From Streptomyces hyaluromycini (lineage in GTDB: Bacteria; Actinomycetota; Actinomycetes; Streptomycetales; Streptomycetaceae), in assembly GCF_002217755.1 (NCBI RefSeq), contig NZ_BCFL01000022.1, positions 372,001 through 436,000 on the forward strand: a stretch of DNA of 64,000 nucleotides. Reading direction: 5' to 3'. The notes below the pieces were generated by a model. The model did not search any database, was not told where the DNA came from, and saw only the letters and a program-made list of their open reading frames with translations. The translations under genes and the position numbers were made by a program. Below, one piece after another: positions 1 to 8,485 of the stretch (its first letter is position 1; the number at the start of each line of letters is the position of its first letter).

Positions 1-819
1 CTGACCGTCGACCAGCTCCACATCACCCTGGACCGCACCCCGATCCTGCGCGACGTGAGCCTCGAAGCCCGCAAGGGCGACATCGTCGGCCTCGTCGGGC
101 CCAACGGCAGCGGCAAAAGCACCCTGCTGCGCGCCGTCTACCGCTCGCTGCGCCCGGCGGACGGCGCCGTCCGGGTCGGCGAGGACGACGTCTGGGCACT
201 GTCCCCCCGGGCCGCCGCACGCCGTACCGCGGCCGTCCTCCAGGACGCGGGCGGCAACACCACGGGCCTGACCGTCACCGAGATCGTCGCCCTCGGCCGC
301 GCCCCCCACCACGGCCTGCTGGGCCGCGACGGCGCCGAGGACCACCGGGCCGTGACGGACGCCGTCGACCGCTGCGGCGTACGGCCCTTCGCGGACCGCG
401 ACTACGCATCCCTGTCCGGCGGCGAACGCCAACGCGTGCTGTTGGCCCGCGCGTTGGCCCAGAACCCCCGGCTCCTGGTCCTGGACGAACTCACCAACCA
501 CCTCGACATCCGGGCCCGCTTCGAGCTGCTGGACCTCATCCGGGCCACCGGGATCACCACCCTCGCCGTCCTGCACGACCTCGACCTGGCCGCCCGCCTC
601 TGCGACCACCTGGCCGTCCTGTACGAAGGATCCGTGGTCGCGGCGGGACCGGTCCTCGACGTGCTGACCCCGCAGATCCTCGCGGACGTCTTCGGCGTCC
701 GCGCCCGCACCGAACGCCATGCCGACGGCGTCATCCGCATCACGTACGAGGCCCAGCCGCTCGCACACCAGGACGCCCCGGACGTCGTGAGCGCCGACAC
801 GCACCCCAGCCCGGCCTGA
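1..819 (+). CDS. ABC transporter ATP-binding protein, FecE/siderophore type (5' end outside window)
   Basis: The reading frame is already open at base 1, so the N-terminus lies to the left; 272 residues are visible. It is the nucleotide-binding subunit of an ABC importer, energising uptake of an iron chelate, haem or cobalamin at the inner face of the membrane. Seen: Walker A GPNGSGKST at visible residues 33-41, Q-loop region near 80, signature LSGGERQRV near 138, Walker B followed by LDELTNHLD near 160-168, and an H-loop HDLD near 193. The usual Pro of LDEPTNHLD is Leu here, which should be tolerated. The LTNHLD context and length match FecE/FhuC/BtuD-like proteins. Permease and binding-protein genes should lie upstream. 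The exact substrate cannot be read from this subunit. Confidence 0.9.
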   Translation: MTVDQLHITLDRTPILRDVSLEARKGDIVGLVGPNGSGKSTLLRAVYRSLRPADGAVRVGEDDVWALSPRAAARRTAAVLQDAGGNTTGLTVTEIVALGRAPHHGLLGRDGAEDHRAVTDAVDRCGVRPFADRDYASLSGGERQRVLLARALAQNPRLLVLDELTNHLDIRARFELLDLIRATGITTLAVLHDLDLAARLCDHLAVLYEGSVVAAGPVLDVLTPQILADVFGVRARTERHADGVIRITYEAQPLAHQDAPDVVSADTHPSPA

Positions 820-878
820 ACGCGGGGACGTTCCCTTCCGTAAGAGACAACGAGCCCATCCCTACCAGGAGTTGACCG

Positions 879-1721
879 GTGCCCCTCAGGAGTCGCGGCG
901 GCGTGCCCGGCCCGGCGTCCCGCACGACGTCGGCCGCAGCGAACGGCGTCGGCCTGCGTCCGCTGCGGGCGGGCGTCTTCGCGGCCGTCTGCGTGGTCAC
1001 GACATCGCTCGGGCACTCCCTCATGTCCGGTGACCTGCTGCCCTGGTGGGCGCTGGGGGCGGCGTTCGCCGGAACGGCCACGGTGGCCTGGCGGCTTACG
1101 GGGCGCGAACGCGGTGCCCCGACGGTGGTCGGGGTCACGGCGGTGGCCCAAGGGCTGCTGCACCTGTGGTTCGACCTGGCCCACGCACTCGTCCGGGTGC
1201 CGTCCGGTGCGTCCGGACGGGCGGCCGCCTCCGGAATGAACCACGCGATGGGCTTCTCCGGATCCGGCATGGTCATGCGCATGAGCCACTCGGGCATGGA
1301 GATGGACCCCTCCGGTATGGCGATGGCGCACACCGGGACGACGGGCGCTGCGAAGCTCCTGCCGACGGGATCGGTGCTGCTGCACCAGGGCTCGGCCGGA
1401 ATGTTCCTGGCACATCTGCTGGCCGCCGTCGTCTGCGGCCTTTGGCTGTGGCGCGGTGAGACGGCGGCCCACCGGATGGCCCGGGCCCTTGCCGTCACCC
1501 TGCTGGCTCCCTTGCGACGCGTCAGCCGCATGCTCGCGGGCCCGGTGCCCGGTCGGCGCGCTCGCGTCACCCGCCGCCCGGCCGAGGCCACCGCGCAGGC
1601 GCCGCCCGCCACCTCCGCCGTACTGCGGCACGCTGTCATCCGCAGGGGCCCGCCACGGGCCGGTTCGGCAGTCCGCTCACTGCTGAAGACTACCGGCCCG
1701 CTGTCCGCCGTACCCCTCTGA
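879..1721 (+). CDS. Membrane protein with Met/His-rich loop, possibly copper-related
   Basis: This 280-residue protein belongs to no family I recognise. It has about four hydrophobic segments (roughly residues 28-46, 52-70, 84-102 and 168-188). Between the third and fourth is a stretch (about 118-155) rich in Met and His, with GMVMRMSHSGMEM and GMAMAH, the type of sequence that binds Cu(I) in periplasmic copper proteins. It starts 60 bp after the ABC gene and is followed by a Cu/Zn-SOD-like lipoprotein and a CopC-like protein, which supports a metal-handling role. The C-terminal ~90 residues are Arg/Pro/Ala-rich and probably cytoplasmic. Function is inferred from composition and neighbours only. 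Confidence 0.7.
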   Translation: MPLRSRGGVPGPASRTTSAAANGVGLRPLRAGVFAAVCVVTTSLGHSLMSGDLLPWWALGAAFAGTATVAWRLTGRERGAPTVVGVTAVAQGLLHLWFDLAHALVRVPSGASGRAAASGMNHAMGFSGSGMVMRMSHSGMEMDPSGMAMAHTGTTGAAKLLPTGSVLLHQGSAGMFLAHLLAAVVCGLWLWRGETAAHRMARALAVTLLAPLRRVSRMLAGPVPGRRARVTRRPAEATAQAPPATSAVLRHAVIRRGPPRAGSAVRSLLKTTGPLSAVPL

Positions 1722-1887
1722 AGTCCGACGCGACTTCCCGGAGACGGGTACAGGGGGCGGGCCGGGTCACGCCCAGGACCTGCGCGCGCACCCGCGTGCG
1801 CAAGTCCGTCCATCCGGCTCGGCATACGCCCGCCAGCCCCTGTGCAGGCGACGGCGCGTGCTCCCCTGCCCCTCGATCGGGAGTTCC

Positions 1888-2535
1888 ATGTACCACCGCA
1901 CGTCCGCCCACCTCTCCACGCCCGGTACCCCGTCGGCGCCCGCCCCCCTTCGCCGCGCGCCCCGGCTCGCCCTCGGCACCGCTCTCGTGACCGCCCTGGC
2001 AGCCCTCCTCGCAGGTTGCGGAGGGGGATCGTCCGACCACGCCGCCGCCAAGCCGAAGACGACCGCCACCGCCCACAACATGGACGACATGTCCGGCATG
2101 GCGATGGGCGACCCCTCGGCCACGCCCGCCTACAAGATGGCCCACGCCACCGTGGTCGAGGGCACGTTCAAGCTGCTGGACACCCGGCCGCCGGGACTGG
2201 ACCACGTCAAGGGAACGGCGTGGCTCGCGCAGGGGCCGAAGGGAACCACCGTCACGGTGAAACTGACGGGTCTGCAACCCGGCGCCTCCTACATGGCGCA
2301 TCTGCACGCCCAGCACTGCTCGGCCGACAACGGCGGCGAGCACTTCCAGTTCGTCAAGGGCGGCCCCGCCATGCCGCCCAACGAGGTGCACCTGGCCTTC
2401 AAGGCCGACACGAAGGGCATCGGGATGACCACGGTGAACAACGACCGCAAGACCGGCAAGGGCGCGGTCGCCATCGTGGTCCACCCCAGCGACGCTCTCG
2501 ACAACCGCATCGCATGCGCGGACTTCGACTTCTGA
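1888..2535 (+). CDS. Lipoprotein with Cu/Zn superoxide dismutase-like domain
   Basis: A 215-residue predicted lipoprotein: twin Arg, hydrophobic core and lipobox LLAGC with the lipidated Cys at 44. A Met/Asp/His-rich linker follows (HNMDDMSGMAMGD, about 70-82). The rest resembles the bacterial Cu/Zn-SOD fold: metal-ligand-like HLHAQHC, GGEHFQF, and the C-terminal run AIVVHPSDALDNRIACADF typical of the family's final His and disulfide Cys. It may detoxify superoxide or simply hold copper at the cell surface. The ATG at 1888 was preferred to one 30 bp upstream because GGGAG precedes it at good spacing. It overlaps the next gene by 22 bp, suggesting co-translation. Confidence 0.8.
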   Translation: MYHRTSAHLSTPGTPSAPAPLRRAPRLALGTALVTALAALLAGCGGGSSDHAAAKPKTTATAHNMDDMSGMAMGDPSATPAYKMAHATVVEGTFKLLDTRPPGLDHVKGTAWLAQGPKGTTVTVKLTGLQPGASYMAHLHAQHCSADNGGEHFQFVKGGPAMPPNEVHLAFKADTKGIGMTTVNNDRKTGKGAVAIVVHPSDALDNRIACADFDF

Positions 2536-3110
2536 GGGCACCGGCCGTGCTCTGCGCGGCCGGCTGCGCGCTGTTCTGCGCCGGCGGTACGCCGGCCTAC
2601 GCCCACACCGCCCTTCAGACGGCGTCACCGGCTCCCGGCGCCAAGGTCGGGCCGGACACCCAGGTCATCGCGTTGACGTTCGGCACCCTGCTGAAGGGAA
2701 CCGTGCCCAAGGTCTCCGCCGCCGGGCCCGACGGCAAACCGGTGCCTGTCGGCGAACCCGTCGTGGTCCCGGGCTCCACCGTGTGTGCCGCCGTGCGGGG
2801 GCTGCCGGCCGGAGTCGACTCCCTCACCTACACGGTGCTGGCGGTCGACGGCGACGCGCAGACCAACCGCTTCCTGTTCCAGGTGACGGAGGGCGCCAAA
2901 GCGGCGCCGGTGCCCGCGGCATGCCGAGGCCGACGGCTGCCGAGCCCGCCGCAGGAGCAGGCGAGCGGCTTCTTGGACCGGCCGGGAACAGTTGTTGCCG
3001 GTGCCTCGGCCGCAACTGCCGTGCTGGCAGCGGTGGTCGGAGTGCTCGTCGTACGCAGGAAGCGGCGCGGCGGTACGGCCCTGGGAGGCGATGACGCCGT
3101 GACCGGGTGA
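2514..3110 (+). CDS. CopC-like copper resistance domain protein
   Basis: A 198-residue exported protein. The signal peptide spans residues 1-30 and ends AYA, so the mature protein begins with His31; an N-terminal His is the classical Cu(II) ligand of CopC. The domain (31-125) shows the CopC pattern: TASPAPGAKV, then a TFG strand, YTVLAVDGD and a final FQVTE. A Pro-rich linker, one transmembrane helix (about 160-182, AGASAATAVLAAVVGVLVV) and an RRKRR anchor follow. This is the arrangement of Streptomyces YcnJ/CopC proteins tethered outside the cell. Its ATG lies inside the end of the preceding SOD-like gene. A copper chaperone role is inferred from the family; no CopD permease is visible. Confidence 0.8.
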   Translation: MRGLRLLRAPAVLCAAGCALFCAGGTPAYAHTALQTASPAPGAKVGPDTQVIALTFGTLLKGTVPKVSAAGPDGKPVPVGEPVVVPGSTVCAAVRGLPAGVDSLTYTVLAVDGDAQTNRFLFQVTEGAKAAPVPAACRGRRLPSPPQEQASGFLDRPGTVVAGASAATAVLAAVVGVLVVRRKRRGGTALGGDDAVTG

Positions 3111-3229
3111 ACGGAGACGGGCGCGGGGCGCCCGCGGCCGAGGGGGCGGCGAGTTGGCCGGGCTGATGCGCCACGCAGCCAACAACCGGGGCCACTTGAG
3201 GACGTCGTCGGGAAGCTACGGAACCTTCG

Positions 3230-3465
3230 CCAACTGGGGCCGCTGGAAGCCGACATGCCGGGCCGCTGAACAACGTCACAGCCACCCGGCGGACGTACGC
3301 ATCGCGATCGTCTGCACCCCGACCAACAGCTCCTGGCTGAACAGGATCGAGGCCCAGTTCACCGCTGTTCGCTACTTCACCCTCGACGGCACCGGCCACC
3401 CGACCCACAACGCTCAGGACAGTTTGCTCCGCCGGCGTCTGTCCTGGGTCGTCAGGGCCGGATCG
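3230..3465 (+). pseudogene. IS630-family transposase, C-terminal remnant
   Basis: The translated segment IVCTPTNSSWLNRIEAQF followed by VRYFTLDGTGH matches the C-terminal catalytic region of IS630-type DDE transposases, including the Glu of NRIEAQF. The upstream part is unrelated or scrambled, no start codon or N-terminal helix-turn-helix is present, and the C-terminus runs into unrelated sequence at the end of the convergent TetR gene. It is a dead fragment and suggests the TetR gene end lies at an old insertion scar. Confidence 0.75.
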
Positions 3466-4081
3466 GAGGCGCACTCATCGCTGCCGTCAGGAACGTGATC
3501 GCCCATCGCCGGGACGCCTCGCCCGCTATCGGGGACGCGCAGCCAGGGGAGGGCTGCTGGTGGACCTGGAGGCGGTCGACGGCCGTCACGGCAAAGATCC
3601 CCCGCATCCGGAACCACAGCTCCTCCGGGGAAAGGCCGGGCAGTACGCGCGCGAAGGCTGCGAAGTAGCGCTCGCGGACCGAGTCCTCGGCCGGCCCGGT
3701 CCAGCTGCGTGCCTCCTCGGCCGGGTCGCTGAGGATCGTCACGATCAGCCGGGACGTCCGGGCGCCGCCCTCGTCGCCGGCCGGCATCTCGTCGAACAGC
3801 GGCCCCGCGAATGCCTCCACCAGTTCACCGACCGGTGGGTCGGGGGTCCGGGCGAGCAGTTTGTCGAGCCCGGCGCACTGGGCAGCGGTGATGGGCTCGA
3901 CCACGCGGCGGGCGACTGCCGCCATCAGCTCCGCCTTCGAGCCGAAGTGGTAGCCGACGGCGGCCAGGTTCGCTCCGGCGAGTTTGGTGATCGCGCGGAC
4001 CGAGGTGCCGCGGTATCCGTGCTCGGCGAAGAGGTGCTCGGCCGCGTCGAGGATCTGGGTGCGGGTGTCTGGGGTCGCCAC
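3452..4081 (-). CDS. TetR-family transcriptional regulator
   Basis: A 209-residue repressor. The N-terminal TetR helix-turn-helix (residues 8-55) is clear: ILDAAEHLFAEHGYRGTSVR then ITKLAGANLAAVGYHFGSKAEL. The C-terminal domain looks like the TetR_C group with an LSPEELWFRMRG segment. It begins with GTG and is divergent from the ketopantoate-reductase-like gene at 4152; the AT-rich gap carries repeated half-sites, so it probably represses both itself and that gene. The last ~15 residues coincide with the IS630 remnant, so its tail may be altered relative to relatives. Confidence 0.9.
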   Translation of the reverse strand: MATPDTRTQILDAAEHLFAEHGYRGTSVRAITKLAGANLAAVGYHFGSKAELMAAVARRVVEPITAAQCAGLDKLLARTPDPPVGELVEAFAGPLFDEMPAGDEGGARTSRLIVTILSDPAEEARSWTGPAEDSVRERYFAAFARVLPGLSPEELWFRMRGIFAVTAVDRLQVHQQPSPGCASPIAGEASRRWAITFLTAAMSAPPIRP

Positions 4082-4094
4082 ACGAGGGACTATA

Positions 4095-4140
4095 CATATG
4101 TTTGAATGAAACGAACGTATGAATCAAGCGAACGTATGAA
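4095..4140. promoter_or_regulatory. Candidate TetR operator between divergent genes
   Basis: Two identical 12-bp direct repeats CGAACGTATGAA (4112-4123 and 4129-4140, 17 bp apart) are preceded by an inverted imperfect half-site CATATGTTTG (4095-4104). The segment is markedly AT-richer than its surroundings and sits immediately before the ketopantoate-reductase-like start and the divergent TetR start. Binding by that TetR is inference. Confidence 0.6.
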
Positions 4141-4151
4141 AGAGGACTGTC

Positions 4152-5024
4152 ATGAAGCTGCTCGTGTACGGCGCCGGGGTTTGCGGCAGCCTGTTCGCCG
4201 CCCGCATGCATGAGGCCGGCCACGACGTCTCGCTCCTCGCCCGGGGCGAGCGTCTGACCGCCCTGCGCCGGCACGGAGTGCAACTCGCCGAGGAAGGCAG
4301 TCCAGCGGTCAGGCGGGTGCCGGTACCGGCGGTCGAGCACCCGGACGGCGGGTACGACCTGATCGCCGTCTTCGTTCGCACCCACCAGGTGGATGCAGTG
4401 CTGGAATCACTCGCCGGTGTCCAAGGTGACGTGCTGTTCCTGCTCAACTGGGCAGCCGGGCCGGAGACGCTGGGTGCGGTGATCGGCCACGAGCGGGTGC
4501 TGCTCGGCTTCCCCACGACTGGCGGCACGATGGAAGGCGACGTGGTCCGCTACCGCAAGAACAATTTCATCACCCGCCGGGTCGCGATGCCGATCGGCGA
4601 GCCCGACGGCCGTACCACCCCGCGACTGGAACGGATCGTGGAGACGTTCCGTACCGCCGGGATCAACGCCAAGGCCGAGCCGCAGATGGATGCCTGGCTC
4701 AGGACGCACGCCGCGTTCGAGGTCCCGCTCGGGCAGGCGGTACGCGCGGCGGGCGGCCCGGTAGCGCTGGCCGACGACCCGGACGCGGTCCGCGGCATGC
4801 TCCACCTCATGCGGCAGAACCTCGCCGCGATGGAGACGCCGCCGGTACCTCGCGCGTTCGCCGCGTTGCGGGCTCTGCCGCAAGGGCTCCTCGTGGCCGT
4901 GCTCCGGCGTTTCCTGAAGAGCCCGACGGCCGTGCACAGCGGACTCAACGACCCCTCGCCTGCCACGGCGGCCGAACTCGAGCGGCTGGCGGAACAGCTC
5001 CGTGCCCGTGCGGGAACCCGCTGA
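4152..5024 (+). CDS. Ketopantoate reductase (PanE/ApbA)-like oxidoreductase
   Basis: A 290-residue NAD(P)-dependent reductase. The N-terminus has the Rossmann motif GAGVCG (7-12) after KLLVY and a C-terminal helical domain follows (about 165-290). In true 2-dehydropantoate 2-reductases a conserved Lys stands in a W-x-K-L helix; here the equivalent appears to be WLRTHAAF, with Arg for Lys, so the substrate may not be ketopantoate. AGAGG precedes the ATG. It is divergent from a TetR gene with a repeat-containing intergenic region, which suggests induced expression and a catabolic or detoxifying role rather than housekeeping pantothenate synthesis. Confidence 0.8.
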   Translation: MKLLVYGAGVCGSLFAARMHEAGHDVSLLARGERLTALRRHGVQLAEEGSPAVRRVPVPAVEHPDGGYDLIAVFVRTHQVDAVLESLAGVQGDVLFLLNWAAGPETLGAVIGHERVLLGFPTTGGTMEGDVVRYRKNNFITRRVAMPIGEPDGRTTPRLERIVETFRTAGINAKAEPQMDAWLRTHAAFEVPLGQAVRAAGGPVALADDPDAVRGMLHLMRQNLAAMETPPVPRAFAALRALPQGLLVAVLRRFLKSPTAVHSGLNDPSPATAAELERLAEQLRARAGTR

Positions 5025-5269
5025 GCAGCCCAGGACGGCGAAAACCTCACCACGCACACCGCCGCCAGTCCCACAGCCCTCGACCCCAGCTCCGCCGGCT
5101 CCACGGACGGCAACCGCTGACCTCATGACCGTTTCGGTAGCAATGGAGCGTCCAGCCTTCGGAGTTGGCCTGGCCTTCTCTCCCGTTGCGGCCACGACGT
5201 CCAGGGCGGCACCGCCACTGGAACACCCCCGTGCCGGCGGGGACGACATTTGGTGACCTGCGTGGCAGT
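5025..5269. other. Non-coding stretch after the ketopantoate-reductase-like gene
   Basis: No ORF with protein-like composition is visible on either strand. It leads into an IS5-type transposase remnant and may contain further decayed IS sequence. Confidence 0.5.
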
Positions 5270-5274
5270 GGCCG

Positions 5275-5455
5275 ATTCTGGGTGGGCAGGCCGTCGAGGA
5301 TCACGTGACTCATCTCCTCTTCGCGGCAGCGGTTCAACACCTCGTGCAGGTCGGGGGCTTGAGCGGCGAGGACGTCGATGCGCGGCGAGCAACCGGGGGA
5401 GGTGCACCACGATGTGGTGCGGGACATCGAGCGTGGCAGCATAGGTGACCAACGT
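5275..5455 (-). pseudogene. IS5-type (DDE_Tnp_4) transposase remnant with internal deletion
   Basis: Two conserved pieces of the common Streptomyces DDE_Tnp_4 transposase are fused. MVTYAATLDVPHHIVVHL and RLLAAHRR lie in one frame (5452 to about 5385). IDVLAAQAPDLHEVLNRC then EEMSHVILDG follow in another (about 5382 to 5290). The usual ~60 intervening residues are missing and the frame changes at the junction near 5385. The catalytic core is absent, so it cannot be active. Confidence 0.75.
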
Positions 5456-5601
5456 GAAGTCTCTGGTTCAGCGGACGATCTTGCGGTGAGAACCGTCCTG
5501 CCAGGGGATCCACGTGCATCTGCTCCGTCGCCGACTGGGAGCGACATGTCAACGAGCAGCGCCCCTGCCACCGGGCAGGGGGCTGCGCGAGATGGTCTGT
5601 T

Positions 5602-6870
5602 TCAGGATGCCTTTTGGTCGGCGGGTCTCTCGATCTCGGTGGTCACCCGTGCCCCTCGGAAGAGCACCGGGAGCCACAGGAGACATGCCAGCAGGGGGAC
5701 TGCGGCGTAGGTGGCCATGCCCACACTGGAGCCCAGCCCGTCCATGAGCGCGCCGAGGACGAGATAGCCGATGCCGATGAGCGCCGACTCCACGAATGCG
5801 ATCATCGACAGCAGGCTCGCCCGGTGGCGCGACGGCACTGCCTCGTTGAACACGTTGTCCACGATCACGGCGGTGATCTCGGGAATCCCGACCAGGACCA
5901 GGAACGCGGCGATGGTGACCCAGACAAGGCCGAGGCCGCTCAGGCCGAGCGCCACGGCGAGCGTCAGGAGAGACACCGGGACGATGACCCGATACCCGAT
6001 GCGCCGGTCCGCGCGGTCCGACAGCAGCGGAGTGAGCCCGCCGGTGAAGAATCCCGCCGCTATGACCATGCTGACCAATGCGGTGCCCGCTCCCTGATCG
6101 GAGAGGGTCTTCTGCGTAAAAATGATGTACGGCGTCAAAGTCGCATGCATCAATCCGGACACCACGACAAGCGTCACGAGTGCCGGCGTGGCGACCCGAA
6201 GCACCGCCCGCCATGCTGTGGCGTCGCCGTGCTCCTCGGCTCCGTCCTGCTCGTCCACCGCGTCCGCGCCGCGGATCTCGGGCACCCGTGACATCAGCAC
6301 CACCACGGCCAGGACGAGGCACGACGCCGAACCGACGTAGACGATTCCCCAGGAAAGCTGCTGCAGTTGGCCGCCGAGGACGATGGCGGCTCCCGAGGTG
6401 ACCGTCCCGAGCATGGTGAACCGGGACTTGATCTTGACGTAGCCGGCTGTTGCACCACGACGCACGAGCAGGTCGTACAGCAGGGCGGTGTCCGAACCGG
6501 ATACACATGCCATCCCCACGCCCTGCCCGATGAACAGCGTCAGGAACACCCAGTAGTTGGAGGACGTCACCTGACCGAGCAGGCATCCAGCTATCAGCAC
6601 CTGGCCGATCACGATGCTGGCACGCCTGCCGATTCGGTCGGCGATCACTCCCGTCGGCAACTCCGCAAGTCCGCTGACCAGGTAGAGCAGTGTCTGAAGG
6701 AGGGCCACTTGCCCGGCGGAGAAGCCTCGCTGCTGAAGGAAGAGGACGAATACGCCACGCTGGAACAGCGAGTTGGCGAGCACGGCGTATACGTAGAACG
6801 GGCGCGTGACACTTTGTGCCGCATCGTCGACTGCAGCCGACCCGCCAAGGGCCTGCGTGGTGCCGGTCAT
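5602..6870 (-). CDS. MFS transporter
   Basis: A 422-residue major facilitator with about 12 hydrophobic helices. The loop-2 motif is recognisable as GVIADRIGRRASI (about 75-87), and a charged central loop (about 190-215, EIRGADAVDEQDGAEEHGD) splits the two halves. The C-terminal half carries a second loop, LSDRADRRIGYR. Such Streptomyces MFS proteins usually export drugs or small metabolites through the plasma membrane. The start is close to the 3' end of the decayed pentapeptide-repeat gene, so its native promoter may have been disturbed. Substrate unknown. Confidence 0.85.
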   Translation of the reverse strand: MTGTTQALGGSAAVDDAAQSVTRPFYVYAVLANSLFQRGVFVLFLQQRGFSAGQVALLQTLLYLVSGLAELPTGVIADRIGRRASIVIGQVLIAGCLLGQVTSSNYWVFLTLFIGQGVGMACVSGSDTALLYDLLVRRGATAGYVKIKSRFTMLGTVTSGAAIVLGGQLQQLSWGIVYVGSASCLVLAVVVLMSRVPEIRGADAVDEQDGAEEHGDATAWRAVLRVATPALVTLVVVSGLMHATLTPYIIFTQKTLSDQGAGTALVSMVIAAGFFTGGLTPLLSDRADRRIGYRVIVPVSLLTLAVALGLSGLGLVWVTIAAFLVLVGIPEITAVIVDNVFNEAVPSRHRASLLSMIAFVESALIGIGYLVLGALMDGLGSSVGMATYAAVPLLACLLWLPVLFRGARVTTEIERPADQKAS

Positions 6871-6884
6871 GCTGCGGGCTCCCC

Positions 6885-7640
6885 CTGGTGGCTCCGGTGA
6901 TCATCAGGTCCTTCGCCAATGCGGCAGGCAGTTCGGTAGTGCTGTCGAGCCTGGCACTCAGCAACTGCTGAACGCTCACCACCGCGTCGTCCCCATCGTC
7001 GTCTGCCTTGAGATCCGCACCCCGTAGGTCTGCATGAGCCAGGTTCGCGCCGGTGAGATCACCGCCACCCAGCGTGGCGCCGCCGAAGCGGGCGCCTTCC
7101 AGGTTCGCCTCGCGTAGCGACGAGCACCCAAGGTCTGCGCCCTGCAGTATCGCGCCACTCAGGTCCGTGCGCAGGAGCCACGAGTGGCTAAGGACGGCCC
7201 CGCCCAACTTCGCACCGCGCATGTTCACCCCCACCAGGTCCGAGTAGTACAGGTCAGCGCGGTTGAGGATCGCGCCGTGGAAGTCCGCGCCGTGCAGGTC
7301 CGAGTCGGTGAGGGCACTACTGCTCAGATCCAGGTGTGCGCCGCCGTCATGGCGGCTGTCTCTGTCCCGCAGGGCCGACAGCGCCGCCTCGACATCGCTG
7401 GGCGGCCTATGCCGGCCTTGCTTCGGGTCACCGTCAGCTCCCTTCGACTGCGCGGCGTGGGCGCGGACGTACGCCGCCAACACATCAACGATGGTGGGCT
7501 GGTCGCGCGGGGAATCCTGCATGATGCGCTGAAGGGCGTAGACGCCGCCCAGACGGACGTCCTGGGAGTGTTGCCGAGGTTCTCCACCGCCGCGTTGTAC
7601 CGGTCGGTGATCTGGCCCTCCCTGGTGGGACAACGACGAT
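6885..7640 (-). pseudogene. Pentapeptide-repeat protein, frameshifted
   Basis: The minus strand encodes a typical actinobacterial pentapeptide-repeat protein. The segment GQITDRYNAAVENLGNT lies in one frame (about 7632-7580). DVRLGGVYALQRIMQDSP and IVDVLAAYVRAHAA follow in another, so there is a frameshift near 7575. The repeats themselves run from about 7330 to 6960 (ADFHGAILNRADLYYSDL, LSGAILQGADL, LEGARFGGATL, LTGANLAHADLRGADL) and would form a right-handed beta-helix. A C-terminal VSVQQLLSARLDSTTELP matches relatives, but no stop codon follows: the frame runs on antisense into the MFS gene. The N-terminal membrane segments of relatives are absent, so I treat it as a pseudogene. Confidence 0.75.
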
Positions 7641-7784
7641 CCGAACTGGCTCGATGCCGACACGATTCCCTGGTCCCTGCGAACTTCTCCGGGGACGGTA
7701 GCGGTCTTCAACTCCAATTCCGCGACCGACCCGGACGTCGGCATCCCCCTTTCCACCCACATCTGGTGGGGAGCGCACTCGTAG
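7611..7784 (+). other. Protein-like open segment without a start, possible gene tail
   Basis: On the plus strand a frame closed by TGA at 7608-7610 and TAG at 7782-7784 reads with unusually protein-like composition: WWDNDDPNWLDADTIPW, then TVAVFNSNSATDPDVGIP and THIWWGAHS at the end. It has no start codon of its own. It may be the C-terminus of an unidentified gene fused to the pentapeptide remnant by recombination, or an antisense artefact. I do not recognise the family. Confidence 0.3.
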
Positions 7785-7845
7785 CCAAGGGATGTCCCGT
7801 AAATGATCTACGGACGCTCGTCGGCTGCCGTTTGCTGGCTGCTGG

Positions 7846-8480
7846 ATGAGATGTGATGACGTCGTTCGCCAACGCGCGATCCGGCCGGTGAGCCTGTTTT
7901 CCGATGACGACACCGTCCCGCCTGTCTCCGTTGCTGGAGCAGTCCGACTTCGCCACAAGCGCCTCGCCGACCGTATGACAGGGCCCGCCATGGAAAGCGG
8001 CGACGGGACGGATACCAAGGTCGGCCCTATGACTGACGAGGAGTATCTCTGGGAGCCGGTGTCTGACGGTGCCTGACTGCTGGTCGGTACGGCGGCGCGT
8101 GAACAGGCCAGGGTCTCGCGCGACGCTCCTGGTCGGCACCGGCGACTGGGGACGCGACGCCGCCTCCTGCCCGCACCCCTGGCCCCCGCCTTTCGCCACC
8201 ATCGCATGGCGCTTGAGCCACCACGGCGAGACGCTGACCTTGCGCGCCGACCACACGGCCGGCGGGCACGCGCTGACCCGCGCCGACCACTCCGTCATCG
8301 GGGACGCCACAGGGGCGGTCGCCGCCTTCGCCGCCGGCGCCGCGGCCTGGCGGAAGGCGCTGATGTGCGTTGACGACGCCGCACTCGACACCGTGGGGTA
8401 TTGCACCTACCCGCACGGCAGCGACCCAGACGAGGCGTTCATCGACATCGTGTGGTGGGTGAACCAGGAACAGAGGTCGT
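7846..8480 (+). pseudogene. DinB-superfamily protein, frameshifted and truncated by an IS fragment
   Basis: MTDEEYLWEPV (about 8030-8062) is the hallmark of a DinB-type four-helix protein common in Streptomyces. The next expected residues CWSVRRR appear only after a frame change near 8070, then FATIAWRLSH, AFAAGAAAWRKAL, YCTYPHGSDPDEAF and IDIVWWVNQE follow in the second frame up to about 8475. There the similarity ends abruptly at an antisense IS5 transposase fragment, so the C-terminal helix with the last metal ligand is lost. DinB proteins are metal-dependent thiol-transferase-like enzymes. This copy is dead twice over. Confidence 0.75.
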
Positions 8481-8485
8481 TCGCT

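Noticed and set aside
4152..5024. Assigning panE
   Set aside because: The Rossmann motif fits but the expected catalytic Lys position appears to be Arg and the TetR-linked context is not biosynthetic.
5549..7762. 737-codon open frame on the minus strand
   Set aside because: Only its first third is protein-like (pentapeptide repeats); the rest is antisense to the MFS gene with a lost stop, typical of GC-rich DNA.
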